Source: Diploptera punctata
Lineage: Eukaryota > Arthropoda > Insecta > Blattodea > Blaberidae
Direction: 5' to 3'
Assembly (NCBI GenBank): GCA_030220185.1
Contig: JASPKZ010003415.1
Location: 62,001-126,000 of the forward strand
Length of the DNA: 64,000 nucleotides
A program made the position numbers and the translations under genes. Shown piece after piece: positions 32,660-44,389 of the stretch. The stretch's first letter is position 1. The number at the start of each line of letters is the position of its first letter. The notes beneath the pieces were generated by a model that did not search any database, had not been told where the DNA came from, and saw only the letters and a list, made by a program, of their open reading frames with translations.

Positions 32660-33235
32660 TTAAATGAGCCACTGGATAAAAATCCAATTGGAGAATAAAA
32701 CGTTAGAACAGGTGAGCAATTTTAATTATCTGGGATAAAATGTGTCATATAGAAAAAGTTAAGACATTTCAAACGAAACAAAAAAAAATCGTATGTGTGG
32801 CACACAAAACAAAGTCTCAAAGAAGTACATAGGAGACACTTCAACAATTCCATAAACCTCTGCCGGTTCCAACGTTTCTATACGGATCGGAACATTGGGT
32901 ATTGACCAAAAACCTTGGGGCGAAGAATAGAAACTTCAGAAATAAGATTTTTGAGGGATGTGGCTGGCTATACAATAGCAGATCGGAAATAAAGATATAC
33001 GAAGAGAACTGATTATATTCAAGCTATTAGACAGAATTGGACAATACAGAGATGAATGGATGGACCATATCATTAGAATTGACAAGAACAGAATCCCGAA
33101 ACAGGTAATTCATACAGACCACTAGGACGAAAAAATGTAGGAAGACCCAGTAAAAGATGGACAGACCAATTATAACGTGGAATCGGAACAGACCTTAAGG
33201 TCTAATCCTTGATGCTGCTGCTGATGATTAAAATG
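32660..33235 (+). mobile_element. LINE-epsilon 3' region
   Basis: Aligns with 19265-19865: 'gaacaggtgagcaatttta', 'tacggatcggaacattggg', 'gatgaatggatggaccatat', 'ggaagacccagtaaaagatg', ending 'gatgctgctgctgatgatt'. Coding boxes for SEHWVLT and RPSKRWTDQ are visible across frameshifts. Confidence 0.7.
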
Positions 33236-33793
33236 CAATATATTTGAGTTTCTTGGAAAACGAACTGGTTAAACGACTGTATTACCTTTGCATAAACCGT
33301 TTTATTTAATATACAAACACAATACTTCTTCTAAACAAAAAAATATGTATTGTCATCTAAATTTGATAAGCTAGACTAAAATGTATTTCATAACTACAGT
33401 GCTCTCATTTCAAAATTTCTAAGCCTAAAAAAATATTATCTATTCAGTTGGATGTACCAGCACCCCACAAAGACAAATAGGGGTTAAAATATAATATACA
33501 AAGTGGCTTACATTAGTATCGATTTCATAGTTTTCGGGGTCAATAAGCCGAATGAAGTCAGTCAAGATGCCATTTAAGCTCTAATCTCACCCTTGCAATC
33601 CTTAAGGGCAATAAAATACAAAATATGACTGCGATTCCAATACAAAACTACAGTTTTAAAAGTCTTTTTATCTGATTTGTGACAGTCTCAATGACGTTCA
33701 AGCCCTTATTTGACCTCTAGCACTCCTAAAGTGGAATGGGTAAGAACGGGTGAAAAAATAAAATTTCAAAAATTAGTCAATATTAGTGTCATA

Positions 33794-34172
33794 AAGTACT
33801 TAGGAAAATTTTTGGACCAAAGAGAGATGAACACACAAGTGAATGGAGAAGACTTACATAACAATGAACTACATGGTCTTTATAGGAAGCCAGCTATAAT
33901 AAGAACAGTTAAGTCTCGTAGACTGCGATGGGCAGGACATGTTGCACGTATGAAAGACTTGCATGGAGGCTTCTTGTGGGAAAGCCTGAGGGAGAACGCC
34001 GAGTTGGTAGACCAAGAATGAGGTGGGAGAATATAACATTAATTATGATTTGAGGGAATTAGATTATACAGGGAATGATTGGAAAGCATTAGCTCAAGAT
34101 AGGGATGTATGGAGAGCTTATGTCCGTGCGGCCATGAACCTACGGGTTCGATAGTGCCAGTGAGTAAGTAAG
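33794..34172 (+). mobile_element. LINE-alpha 3' end with 10 bp target duplication
   Basis: A 379-base 5'-truncated copy whose frame still reads HNNELHGLYRKPAIIRTVKS and RRLRWAGHVARM. It ends with the element's typical 'gtaagtaag' tail. Exact flanking repeat tagtgtcata at 33784-33793 and 34173-34182. Young, by its close match to 47760-48125. Confidence 0.9.
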
Positions 34173-34189
34173 TAGTGTCATATCGTAGT

Positions 34190-34515
34190 TTACTGGCTTT
34201 ATGTAATTGTAATGTTATTGCTATTGTGTTATTACTTAATTGTAATATTATTGTGTTTTCTTTATGTAATTGTAATGTTAATGTTTTTAGTGTATAATGC
34301 TATTGTGTTATTATTTAATGGTAATATTTTTATTGTGTTTTCTTTATGTAATTGTAATGTTATTGTTTTTATTTTTCTTTACACTAGTACCAATTATTAC
34401 TTTATTGTAACGGACTGTCAACAGCACGTACGGCTTACTGCCCGTGCGACCCATATTTGTAAATAATATTGTAAATATCTTACTTTTTGTCTAATAAAGT
34501 CCTACTACTACTGGC
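34190..34515 (+). mobile_element. LINE-delta 3' tail
   Basis: Only untranslated tail: imperfect 'ttatgtaattgtaatgttat' repeats, the 'gtcaacagcacgtacggc' block and the terminal 'gtctaataaagtcctac(tac)n'. The 84-codon frame over it is a chance frame. Confidence 0.8.
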
Positions 34516-35207
34516 CGCTATGCTAATTGTCACGGTTCCAATGACATTTAAACTCAAGTTTCACATCCAGCGCCCCGAAAGTGAATGCGAAAGGTTGAAC
34601 ATAAAATGAGAACAGTGAACGAGGTTAATCTCAAATCCATAGCTTTCGAGATTCTAAGCTGAATGGTGAATGTGGACATGTCAAGTAAGACCACGTTATC
34701 TCCTAGAACACCTAAGGGTTAAAAATAATATATCAAAATACCGAGATTAATATCTAATCCATAAGTTAGTTGTCGGAGTCACTAAACTAATTGATGATAA
34801 TGCAAATGAAATGTAGGCCCAAGTTTGAATCCTTAGCGTTCCTAGAGGGTAAGAAGGAGTGAAAAATATTATGTCTAAAATTATCATGATTTCCATCTCT
34901 TAATAATATTCTCAAAATTTTGAACCTATTTTAATTTTGTTTCTGTATTTTACTCTTAATTTTCTTCTAAATATTCCAATTTTTCTAACCATTTTCAACC
35001 GTTTTATCAATATAATCATATCTGTGCCCCGGGTTGTTTCTGAAGTTCGTTCACAAACTTGTATAATGACGTATAAAATAAGTTAGGGTAGGCTCTGATG
35101 GAAAAAAAAGTTCTTTGTGATTAAATACTGATAATTTCGGATGATAAAATGTTTAGGAAAATGAACTGCGAGGTGATATTTTCAGAACTATAATTTTTTT
35201 TAGAAAA

Positions 35208-35425
35208 TTATAGTCCACCGCTGTGGTGTGTATCGTCATTATCTCAGCCGGAGAGAGCCCGGGATCGATCCCTGACCTCGATAAGTTTCTTAGTTGGTTT
35301 TTCTGGGGGGAGGTTTTGCCCAGCTGTAACCTACGAGTAAATTTTAGGAACTCCAAGGCCCAAATAGTCCTTGAACGACATCTGGCCATTTTAATCAGCC
35401 ATATCATGTTCAGTTGTTTAATATG
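35208..35425 (+). mobile_element. SINE-C, diverged
   Basis: 'agtccaccgctgtggt' start, damaged head, box-B-like gggatcgatccctg, then the common body to 'caaggcccaaatagtcc'. Opposite strand holds a chance 84-codon frame. Confidence 0.7.
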
Positions 35426-35617
35426 AATTTATGAATGAATGGTGTGGCTTGTCTCAAATGTTGTATTGTCTCGAAGGTGGCACTGGCAATGACCTGATAA
35501 TTCACCCGTGGAGATCTTCAACGTCTTATTGTAGTAAAAAAGTATGTATGTGACCCACAGTTTAAAATTCTCTCTCGAGATGTCACGTCCCTTTGTAGCC
35601 CCGGTGGTATGGGGCAT

Positions 35618-35621
35618 ATAA

Positions 35622-35702
<81 letters not shown>

Positions 35703-35720
35703 TAATAACAATAATAACAA
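35618..35720. repeat. (TAA)n microsatellite, LINE tail
   Basis: About 85 bases of pure TAA units followed by imperfect units. It abuts the 3' end of the minus-strand CR1-like LINE, the place where such elements carry simple-repeat tails. Confidence 0.9.
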
Positions 35721-35721
35721 T

Positions 35722-35931
35722 AGCTTTATTTTACCTGTCAGCGTTAAGGCCTACTCTATTATTCTAACAGGTTAAAAATACTGTTATACTAGTATCTACA
35801 TTCCATCCATCCGTAGTAATTCTGCCCGAGGGCAGATCTTTCACTACAATCATAGCATTTTCATGCTATGCTTGCAGCTTTACTAGCGAATTGTAGGTGT
35901 GGTAGCTTCACGTTGCTTTCCACACCGGTGA

Positions 35932-35962
<31 letters not shown>

Positions 35963-36610
35963 CGACGATAATGATAATGATAAGGATGATGAAGATGGCC
36001 GTATGATTTCGGGGACCGTTTGGGCCTTAAAGTTTTCCTGGCATTTGTCTTACAGTAAGGAAAAACCCCAATAAAAACCTACCTCACCAAGAAAAACTGC
36101 CCCGACCGGGGATCGAACCCGGGCCCGCTGCCTGAGAAGGCAGCACGCTACCTCGAGACCACAGCGGTGGACATAACTATATTACAATAAACAAAATTAT
36201 TACATTATATATCTACAATTGAATTATTATTTACAATATACTTTGATTTACTGTAGATTTAACGAATGAAATATAAAATGTACAAGATAGAAAAATGAGA
36301 ACAGAAAATTAATGTTAATGACATAGAATTAATTTAGTTTGAGAAAAATGTATTATTTAACAACAATGAATTGTATAAGGGTGACTTAAAAGTGTCAAAT
36401 GTGAGGCAACTCCTGATATCTTGAGGGAGGGAATTCCATGAGCGGGTAGAAGCTACTGTGAAATAAGTAGAATAAGAGGAAGTGCTATGGAGAGGGATTG
36501 TTTGCAAACTGTTATGTTGTGACCTAGTGTCAATATAGTGGTAAGAAGTCTAATCTGGACGCCAGGTACCTAGGAGTGTAGGAATTCAGAAGTTTGAAAA
36601 GTACAAAGAG
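35722..36610 (-). mobile_element. CR1/L2-like LINE 3' end, split by SINE-C
   Basis: Minus strand: 36180-36610 keeps C-terminal coding traces (RYLASRLDFLPLY and 'WNSLPSRYQEL'-like text), 35722-35810 matches the conserved 3' untranslated block 'gagttaaggcc'. SINE-C sits between. Confidence 0.6.
35815..36176 (-). mobile_element. SINE-C, type 2 body, complete
   Basis: Head 36100-36176 (gggatcgaacccgggccc; gcagcacgctacctcgag), common body, an (ATG)n-rich link at 35936-35998, and the type 2 3' body ending 'ctgcccgagggcagatc' inverse. The D-rich frame at 35868-36074 is a product of the ATG repeat. Confidence 0.88.
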
Positions 36611-36639
36611 AAAATTAGATTGGGAAATTTGTCTACCAG

Positions 36640-36690
36640 AAATTTTTGGGACAGAGGGAATCTCCTTAATGGGAATCTCCTTAATCCATT
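36640..36690. repeat. 15 bp tandem duplication
   Basis: 'gggaatctccttaat' occurs twice in a row at about 36656-36686. Trivial but exact. Confidence 0.8.
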
Positions 36691-36829
36691 CATGCGCGAC
36701 ACTAATTAGACGACGAGGCATTTTGCTATCTGAAGAGAGTCTCCTTCTTTCTTGTTCTTTATTTGTAGGATTTTCATCCTGTTTATTTCCCAAATCACTC
36801 ATCGGAGGAAGACGTATTGGGTGTGCATC

Positions 36830-36968
36830 CACTGTCTATCCACCTATCCATCTCTTGGCTGTTCTTCCTCTTGCTATTCTCCCGTCCATTGGTTTATCTG
36901 CTTTAGCTCTTTGTGCAAGTATGTTGTCTTTCATTCTTTCTATATCATCTTTCCATTATTTTCGTCCG
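36830..36968 (-). mobile_element. LINE C-terminal fragment
   Basis: Minus-strand reading DGRK, stop, WKDDIERMKDNILAQRAKAD, then ARGRTAKRWIGG. The GR...RW box and the WKDDI box are LINE tail features, here in reversed or rearranged order, so the family call is weak. Confidence 0.4.
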
Positions 36969-36983
36969 TCTATAATACATTTC

Positions 36984-37225
36984 ACTCATTTGCGAGGAGA
37001 GTGACGTAACTAAAAAATTGCCGATTTTGAGTTATTGACACTACATGAAAGACAAACCTCAGTTCTATGTTTTGGTAGAACAATATAAGCGGGTGTATAC
37101 AGTGAGTTGGTAATATCATTTGATATTTATGACAAATAGTGGCAACATTATATTGATTTCAAACCTTTAAATACATCTCCTGAAAAACTATGTTTTTGAG
37201 TTATGTCACTCTGCTCGCAAATGAG
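36984..37225. mobile_element. MITE-like element with 32 bp terminal inverted repeats
   Basis: 'ctcatttgcgaggagagtga' at 36984 is mirrored by 'tcactctgctcgcaaatgag' at 37206-37225 and the pairing continues inward to the A/T run, with four mismatches in 32. 242 bases, non-coding. No convincing target duplication. Confidence 0.7.
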
Positions 37226-37387
37226 CAATTTGGTTATGTCTTGAATTAGACATTTATCTTTTTATTTCTGTATTGTGTAACCTAAACACAGTCAATAATA
37301 TACTTATTATACCGCTCTAGTTACATCCGTTGTATCCACTTTTGTGTAAGATAAAATAGTAAGTCAAACAACTGTGGGTATTATGCA

Positions 37388-38048
37388 GAACAAATATTAT
37401 GGTTAGGGCTAGGATTTGTAAGTAATAATAGATAAGATTTGCAATGCAGATAGTATATACTGTTCAGTCCACCGCTGTGGTCTCGGGTTAGCGTGCTGCC
37501 TTGTCACGCAGCGGGCCCGGGTTCGATCTCCGGTCGGGACAGTTTTTCTGGGTGAGGTTTTTGTCGGGGTTTTTCCTCACCTGTAAGACAAATGTCAGGA
37601 AAACTTTAAGGCCCAAACGGTCACCGAAATCATATGGCCATCGCAACCATCATCATTCATATTCATCTTAGGTTAAGCTTAGGATTAGGGACTCTCCTGG
37701 CGCACCATTATCAGCATAATCACGCATCATCATATCATCGGGGCAACGTAACCCCGCCTTCCAGGCGCCCCAACCTCAGAAGTGGGTTACAATTACGCCA
37801 TGCCAGAAGAGAAACCAGGAATGTCGAAAGACAAACCTGGGGCATTTGAGAAAAAAAAGTATATACTGTTCATCTGTTTGTATGTGTAACTAAAACAAAA
37901 GCCAGTCATAAGTCTAACTTCTCATTATACTATTCAACTGTTTGTATGTGTAACTAAAAGAAACGACAGTCAGAAGTCTAACTTCTCATTATACTATGTT
38001 GCAATCTTAACTTTTACTACATAAAAATCCTAGCCCCAGTTATGATAT
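37388..38048. mobile_element. foldback element with internal 64 bp tandem repeat, carrying SINE-C
   Basis: 'ttatggttagggctaggatt' at about 37398 pairs with 'aatcctagccccagttatga' at about 38026, and the arms extend imperfectly for about 70 bases. A 64-base unit beginning catctgtttgtatgtgtaac is repeated at 37871 and 37935. Without SINE-C the element would be about 255 bases. Confidence 0.6.
37467..37857 (+). mobile_element. SINE-C, type 1 body, complete, with 15 bp target duplication
   Basis: Head with box A (tagcgtgctgcc) and box B (gggttcgatctccgg), common body, type 1 3' body ending 'aaacctggggcatttgag' and an A run. Exact flanking repeat agtatatactgttca at 37452-37466 and 37858-37872. 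Best reference copy for type 1. Confidence 0.93.
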
Positions 38049-39199
38049 TATATTTAAATTGTGAACATAACGCATTATATCTGTTGGAAAAAAAATATAT
38101 ATTTTGAAGTTATTTGTAGCATTTTCAGGTACCGTAGTTGAAAGCCCTACTCATCTCAAAAAATATAAGTGCTAGGAAAAAACTAGAAACCGGTTTGAAA
38201 TCAGCAATCCTAAATTAATTGAATCCGCATATTAGTTTCCTTGATGATTTTTTCTTTGATGACCAGTGTCATTTAAATGACCGGTTATTAAAAGACAGTT
38301 TAAATATATTAATTGCAAAAATCAATTATTACAAGAAGAGTAATTTTAAGAATTATATAATTGCAAGTATTCATTACAAAGAAAGGATAATTTAAACTTA
38401 TAATTGATGAAATTGTGTCAGTGACTCAGAGTTCAAGGAAAAATCAGGAGTTAAGATTTCCAAGTCGGCGGTTTAATGTGAGAGACTTGAGGGTTGGAAG
38501 TCTCAACGCAAATGAGGTAGGATGCAGGACACAATATAAATTAAGTCTTGGCTAAGAAATTAATTACTACGTCTTGAGAGAGAATTAAGTAAGAACGAAG
38601 TGGATAATAATCCTGAAAATATCTGTTACCTCCAGGCTATGGAGCACGGAAAGCAAGTTGATTTTCGCGGCAACAATTTCTTTCATGTTCTTACAGTCGG
38701 AATATTATTTTCCTTCAGTTTTAATCCTCTATCTATTACTACATTATATTTAATTAAAAATTATTACCCTATCGATTTTCAAAGATATTACATGTAGAGG
38801 CTGGAAGAGAAACTTGCGACAAATTGTTAAAGCTTGTTCAGGGATGTTGTTTGAGTTTTTTCATATAAGTAAGCATCTGAATTTTAGGCTAAAAGATATA
38901 CATTTTGGGTCCTCAAATAGGTTAAAAATATTGCAATAAGTTTTCAAGATAATACTTTTGGCTTTTAAAAATATATCATATTAATTAACAGTAAAATGAT
39001 CATAAGAATTAAAATATATATATATATAAAGATATTTGGGATACAAGTTACAAAACTAAAGCTTTATTAACGAATAGGGTCAAATTAAAGCACTCCAGAC
39101 TGAAGGGAGCTTTTTAAGACCCATGAGTTACTAAAGCTTATTTTATAACTTGCATTTTACAATATTTTATCTTTTTTTCTTGTAGTACATGAAAATTAT
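38049..39199. other. no feature recognised
   Basis: AT-rich. The 65-codon frame at 38600-38797 has no family resemblance. A short (AT)n lies at 39015-39028. Confidence 0.45.
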
Positions 39200-39740
39200 T
39201 TTATTAATACAAAATAATGAAGTTATCACAAATACTGTCTCATAATTAATGTCGTTATTTTAAGCAAACGTTTATTTGGAAAGTTTTCTGAGAAGGCATT
39301 AAATTACACTTCAAAGTAGTGATAATGGCCTTAAGTCATCTTTCAACGAGTTTATTTCCCGCGACGGTATCAGTCTCTGGTTTTTGATGCAAGGAATTCC
39401 GCAGCTACGATGTTTTCGAAATTTTACGCAAGAAGTGGGCCATGGATCGAACAGAAGATAATCTGATCAGGGCTATACAAAGGGTGTGGTAGCAGTTTCC
39501 TCCCAATTATTGAATTTTTGTCGAGGCCTATGTTTATTTCTGCAGTATGGGGTCTCGCACTGTCCTACAAAAGAACCTTATTTCGGTTAATTAATTCTAG
39601 GTATCTCCGACTCAAAATTTCGTAAATTCATTCCAGTTGTTAACAATAAAGTTCCGCATTGACCGAATACCTCTTTTTAGCAAACTCCCAACGGATTACA
39701 GATTCAAAATCCCACCAGAAACACATTACATTAAAAACAC
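39200..39740 (-). pseudogene. mariner transposase remnant
   Basis: Minus-strand reading from about 39715: WWDFESVIRWEFAKK, VNAELYC stop QLE, LINRNKVLL stop DSARPHTA, then about 34 residues on, HPLYSPD. These are the mariner boxes WWD, HQDNARPHTA and HPPYSPDL in order and with the D,D34D-type spacing. The catalytic Asp of DSARPHTA survives but stops precede it. No inverted repeats found. Confidence 0.8.
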
Positions 39741-39831
39741 TACTTATGAGACAACCTAATATAAATATAGGCCTAATAGTTAATTCAAATCGGACATAGC
39801 GTACTTGATTCTTTACTTGATTGAACTATTT

Positions 39832-42377
39832 TTTTTTAGATTTTTAGATTTATTTATTTAGCCTGGTGGAGTTAAGGCCATGTGGCCTTCTCTTCCACTC
39901 ACCAGAACAAGCATATGTTACATATGAATACAAAAAAAAATACAATAATAGTCATATAAAACAGGACAAACATATGTTACACATGAATACAAAAAAATTA
40001 CAATAGTAGTCATATTAGACAGGACAAACATGTTACATATGAATACAAAAAAAAGTTACAATAACAGTTATTGAACAATTCATTATCTGTCATATTGAAT
40101 AATAATGAAATTAATGTCTAATAATAGAATGAAACTAAATACAATTAAAATTAAATTAATGATACAATGAATAAAAAGGAATAACAGCTCGAATCTACTA
40201 TGCATAAAAAGAAGAGGAAAAACAACACTACAATGAATTAATCTAACGGCTTTTATAAAAAAGGCATTAGGTAAATATATTAACAAATCCTAAGTCCTTT
40301 TTTTAATTAAATAAGGCAAAAACGCATGACAATTAAATCTTAAAAAAAGTATTATTATTGAGTTTGTTTCTGTTAGTGATTTTTATTTTCACTTTATTTC
40401 TGAAATATGGTAAAGTTTGGCAGTAATCTGACATACGGGTGGAAGTGAAATTCCATTTTCTAGCAGAAAAACAACTGTAAAAAGATTTCGAATAATACAG
40501 GTAGTATGAATAGGAGGTATATAAAGGCACTCCTGTTTCTCCAAAGGATCGGGTAATCCTCAGTTATGTTTATCATCGAGTTTAGTGAGAACGGTGTGAT
40601 CAATAATTAATGTAAAGATGTGTGGTAATGTGTTATAGAGTAGGCATAGGGAATGGATGGTTCTACGATCTTGAAGACGAAGCCATGACAATTGTTCCAG
40701 GGATGGTGTAACGTGATCAAATCTACGTATACCACAAATAAAACGTATGCAAGAATTGTGAACACGTTGAAGTCTTTGGGTAAGAACAGTATTTAGGTCA
40801 GTAAAAAGAGTATCACAATAATCAAAATGGGGCATTGCGAGTGTTTCTACTAGCATTTTTCTTAGAGAAAACGGTAAACAATTTCTTATACGATTTAATG
40901 AGTGTATTATTGAGAAGATAGTTTTGCAAATGTTATTTATTGTTTATTCCAAATTAAATGTTTATCCATAAACACTCCTAGATTTTTTACTGTCTCACTA
41001 TAAGGGATCTGAACCCCATTAAGTGACACGTGTAATACTGCATTTGTGTTAATTGAGGATAATAGTCTCTGATGGCCCATAATGATTGCTTGTGTCTTTC
41101 TAGGATTTAATTCAAGTCCATATTTCTCTGTCCACGCCGTTAGCGAGTCAAGGTCCTCGTTAATTTTGGTTACCGCGTCATTTAAAGAATATTTGTCTGA
41201 GTGAATGTAGATCTGCATGTCGTCCGCAAATAAATGATGTTTGCAATGTTTTAGGGAGTCAGATATGTCGTTTATATAGATTGAAAAAAGCAATGGGCCG
41301 AGCACCGAGCCCTGTGGAACTCCAGCTTTACGGTAGGTCCAAGAAGAGCGTAATGTAGAATTTCCTACAACATATTGCTGGCGCTCACGAAGGTAGGAGT
41401 TGAACCATTGCGTGACACTGTCAGAAAGTGAGAGGTTTTTTAGTTTAAGCAACAATAAGTCCAAGTCTACCGTGTCAAATGCTTTACTAAAGTCAAGTAG
41501 TGTAAGAATAGTAAGTTTTCGATTATCAGATGCTTCGCGTATGTCTTCACGTATATTTAGTAGAGCAGTATTTGTATTGTGTCCTGTCCTAAAGCCTGAT
41601 TGGTATTGATCTAAAAGGTCGTGTTCAGTTAGGTAGTCAGTCAGTTGTTTGTGGACTAATCGTTCCAAAGCTTTTGAAAGGGTAGGTAAAATACTAATGG
41701 GTCGAAAATCGTTAGGAGTTAAGGGAGTTTTTACTTTCGGGAGTGGGCGTACAATTGCTTGCTTCCATAATGTGGGATATATAGAGGTTTGTAGTGAGGA
41801 GTTGAAAACATGAGTTATGGTAGGTAGTATAACGTCGATTATTTTGTTAAGTAGATTGATATTTATACGGTCAGTACCTTCTGCTTTTGTTTTTATTCGT
41901 TTGAGAGCTTTCTTTATGTCATTTCTGTAAGATATGAAAAATGGAAATGTTCTCTGTCTGGTGGATTTGTCAATAGTAGTTCACTTGTTGTATGTGTTTT
42001 GTCTTTAGGAGTAAAGAATGTGCTTGTAAAATGGTTATTAAGTGTGTTCAGAGAAACAGGTAGTTTTTCTACCTGTGTGTCTTTCCTTCCTACACCCATT
42101 TTATTCAGATTTTTCCAAATATCTGGGTTATTGTTATTAGGTTCAGTAAGGCTGTATAGATGTCTAAGTTTGGCGTTTCTGATAGTTTGTGTAGTCTTGT
42201 TTCGTAACCGTTTATAGTGATTAAGATTTATATCAGTTTTGTCGACTCTATATTTCCGATTGTTCCACAATGCAGTAAATCTTTTTATTTGGATATTAAA
42301 ATAAATTGACTGAGTCAATATCTCGTTAAGAGGATGACAGCATAGCTGTAGAAACATGTTAACCATTTTAGTTATTA
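39832..42377 (-). mobile_element. CR1/L2-like LINE, 5'-truncated, frames broken
   Basis: Minus strand, N to C: linker frame (42366-41914, with LRNKTTQTIRNAK and PDIWKNLNKMG), one frameshift near 41930, reverse transcriptase frame (41668-40937, 243 codons) with LTLLDFSKAFDTV (motif A, catalytic D), AGVPQGSVLGPLLFSIYIND (motif B), HLFADDMQIYIH (motif C, FADD) and LGVFMD; another shift near 40930; C-terminal frame (40856-40560) with MPHFDYCDTLF and LQRVHNSCIRFICGIRRFDH; then the 3' untranslated block 'agcctggtggagttaaggcc' and an A/T-rich tail at 39832. The endonuclease is absent. Non-functional. Confidence 0.9.
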
Positions 42378-42782
42378 ATTGGTGAAATGGGTATATTGAC
42401 AGTATATTTTAATATTTTATCGTCAAGAAGATCACTTGTGTATTAAATATTTGGATGTTATAATTAAATTCTGATATTAAGCAATGAAGGCCAAATGTGA
42501 CACGAAAAAAATATTCATGGCTGTCTTATAAAACCAGTTATTTCGATTCTTCCCCCATTATCATATACTTCGTTTTGACCAATTGTATCATTAATCCCCA
42601 TTCATTAATTCCTTCTTCAGTTATTTTGTCATATACTCTAAATCCTCACAATCGTCTGTTATCATCAGGAAATAGCAACAAATGAACTGTATATTTCTCT
42701 ACCTTCATTCCATTGGTAAAGATTTGTTTTCAACTGCATTAAGGTTTTATTAAATACGATTTTATCCAATATATAAACATGA
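42378..42782. other. no feature recognised
   Basis: Between the CR1-like LINE and element F. Chance frames only; 42497-42685 shows weak antisense LINE character (an inverted DDC-like box) that I cannot confirm. Confidence 0.35.
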
Positions 42783-43660
42783 ATGTTTGTTTGTTTGTTT
42801 GTTTGTTCGTACTTCATGCGCGGCCATACCGTTCATCCAATTGTGATGGGATTTTTTCCAAATGTTCAGGAGATTTCCGGAATGAACATAGACTATAAGG
42901 GAGTTGATATACTTAAATCCTACACCCTTAAAAACACCCTTTGTAGTGAGAAATGTGAAAAAGTTCCTTTTTATTCCCTTAAATCGCTTACGCTGCCTAA
43001 CCCGTAAGAAATACATAAAATTAATGTATACAGAATTAAATGTCTAAAAAACCCTACAAAAAAGTCCGCGACAGCATTTGTTTATCTTTTACAGATAACA
43101 CACAATAGCCATTTTTGTCTTTCATTGATGCCAAGGAGATCGGGATAAGTAGATTCCCGGGCAAGCATATGCTGCCATACCATTCATCCGATTGCCATGG
43201 GGCTTTCTGCAAAATGTTCAGGATTTTCACGGGACGGTTACAAGTTATAAGAGAGTTTCAATGTTCAAGCCTTCACCCTTAAAAATCACTTTCTGTAGTG
43301 AAAAAATTGAAAAAATGTAACTTTTTGTAAGCTTAAATGACTTACGCTGGCTAAATCATAAAAAATACACAATTATTGTACCCGAATTGAATATCTCAAA
43401 AAACTCTACAGAATTGTCCGCGACAGCATATGTTTATCTTTTAAGGATAACTCACAATAACCATTTTTGTCTTTCATTGAGGCCAAGAAGATCGGGATAA
43501 GTAGATTTCCTGGTAAGCATAACAGCGCACGGCGGGTATTCTTTTATGAATAACTGAAAATAACGAATTTTGCCTTTCAGCTCATTTATGCCAAGTACAT
43601 CGGATGCGTAGATTCCCGGGCAATGCCGGGTAATCAGCACGGGGTATCTATAAATAATAA
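42783..43660 (+). mobile_element. element F, copy 2, with two tandem units
   Basis: Starts with (GTTT)n. Two units of about 345 bases (42825-43170 and 43170-43515) share 'ccataccgttcatcc', 'aaatgttcagga', 'acttacgctg', 'gtccgcgacagcat' and 'gatcgggataagtagatt'. It ends with the hairpin cccgggcaatgccggg (43615-43630) and 'ggggtatctat'. Provides the uninterrupted TA target for the Tc1/mariner insertion at 27495. Confidence 0.7.
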
Positions 43661-44389
43661 CGATAAAATTTATATTTATTTTTCCTTTTACTTATTCAAC
43701 TAAATGCAAAAAAACACATTATCATTCATTTAGGTGTATCAGCGCACGCCTGGTATTAGCTAGTTAGCTATAAACAAGTAAAATAAATCTTGGTACAATA
43801 TAGAGGTAAATCGTAAGTAAGTTGAGCAGAATCCCATCGCTTGAGAAACTTTATTCGCCATTAATTCCACATAAAACCACGAGTCGACTTAACAGTGAAC
43901 AACTTTGTGTACGGTTGAGTGTGCCTAGTTAGTCGCTAATGTACAGCTGCTTCCTTTATGTCTGCTAATTAACTTCAAGTAACGAGTTATATGCGCACGT
44001 AATTTGTCACCAGACTCTACACAGCCGTAATATTTTACGTTTAAACAAAACTGCTTGCAGCTCTAAAATTGATGGTTTCTACAAATATGCTAATGTTAGT
44101 TTTATTTGAATTCCTATCTTGTACACTGTTTAATTATGAAACTCATAAATATATGCAACCAGGTACCATTAAAGACTGTAAGTCAGTAATGAAAAAACAT
44201 TCTAAAATGCAAGATCTCCATATTCCATTACTTTAACTCAGTTTTACCTCTCATGTTGTGGGTACTCGCCACGCAAGCCTTGGAGTGGGCACGACCTATT
44301 GGCAGAGAGATTTGTAATTATGGATCACCGCACACATTCTTCTTGACCAAGCAAGGACATGGAGGTCCTCTCCGAATGAGTGAAAGATC
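43661..44389. other. no feature recognised
   Basis: Unassigned. Contains 'caaggacatggaggtcct' near 44355, a box also seen near SINE-C type 3 bodies, so the last 60 bases may be a SINE fragment. Confidence 0.35.

Larger units (their letters stand above)
33440..34910. repeat. degenerate tandem array, unit about 130 bases, split by two LINE ends
   Basis: Similar blocks start near 33462, 33590, 33717, then after the insertions near 34571, 34708 and 34840. Each has a 'cctaagggt'-like box, an AT-rich 'aaaataaaatat.aaaa' stretch and, about 60 bases on, 'ccatag(c/t)tttcg' with 'ctgaatg'. Removal of 33784-34515 leaves one continuous array. Confidence 0.55.

Noticed and set aside
34212..34466. 84-codon hydrophobic frame
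   Set aside because: Lies in the T-rich LINE-delta 3' tail; its residues reflect the 'ttatgtaattgtaatg' repeats.
33440..34910. Possible host exon series with 130-base spacing
   Set aside because: No open frame is shared between the blocks; a degenerate satellite explains the spacing better.
35618..35720. CRISPR-like regular repeat
   Set aside because: Simple TAA microsatellite without spacers; the organism is a eukaryote.
35868..36074. Aspartate-rich frame (poly-D)
   Set aside because: Produced by the (ATG)n link inside a SINE-C copy.
36594..37004. 136-codon forward frame with hydrophobic stretches
   Set aside because: Overlaps minus-strand LINE debris and the left end of an inverted-repeat element; reads as antisense, not a membrane protein.
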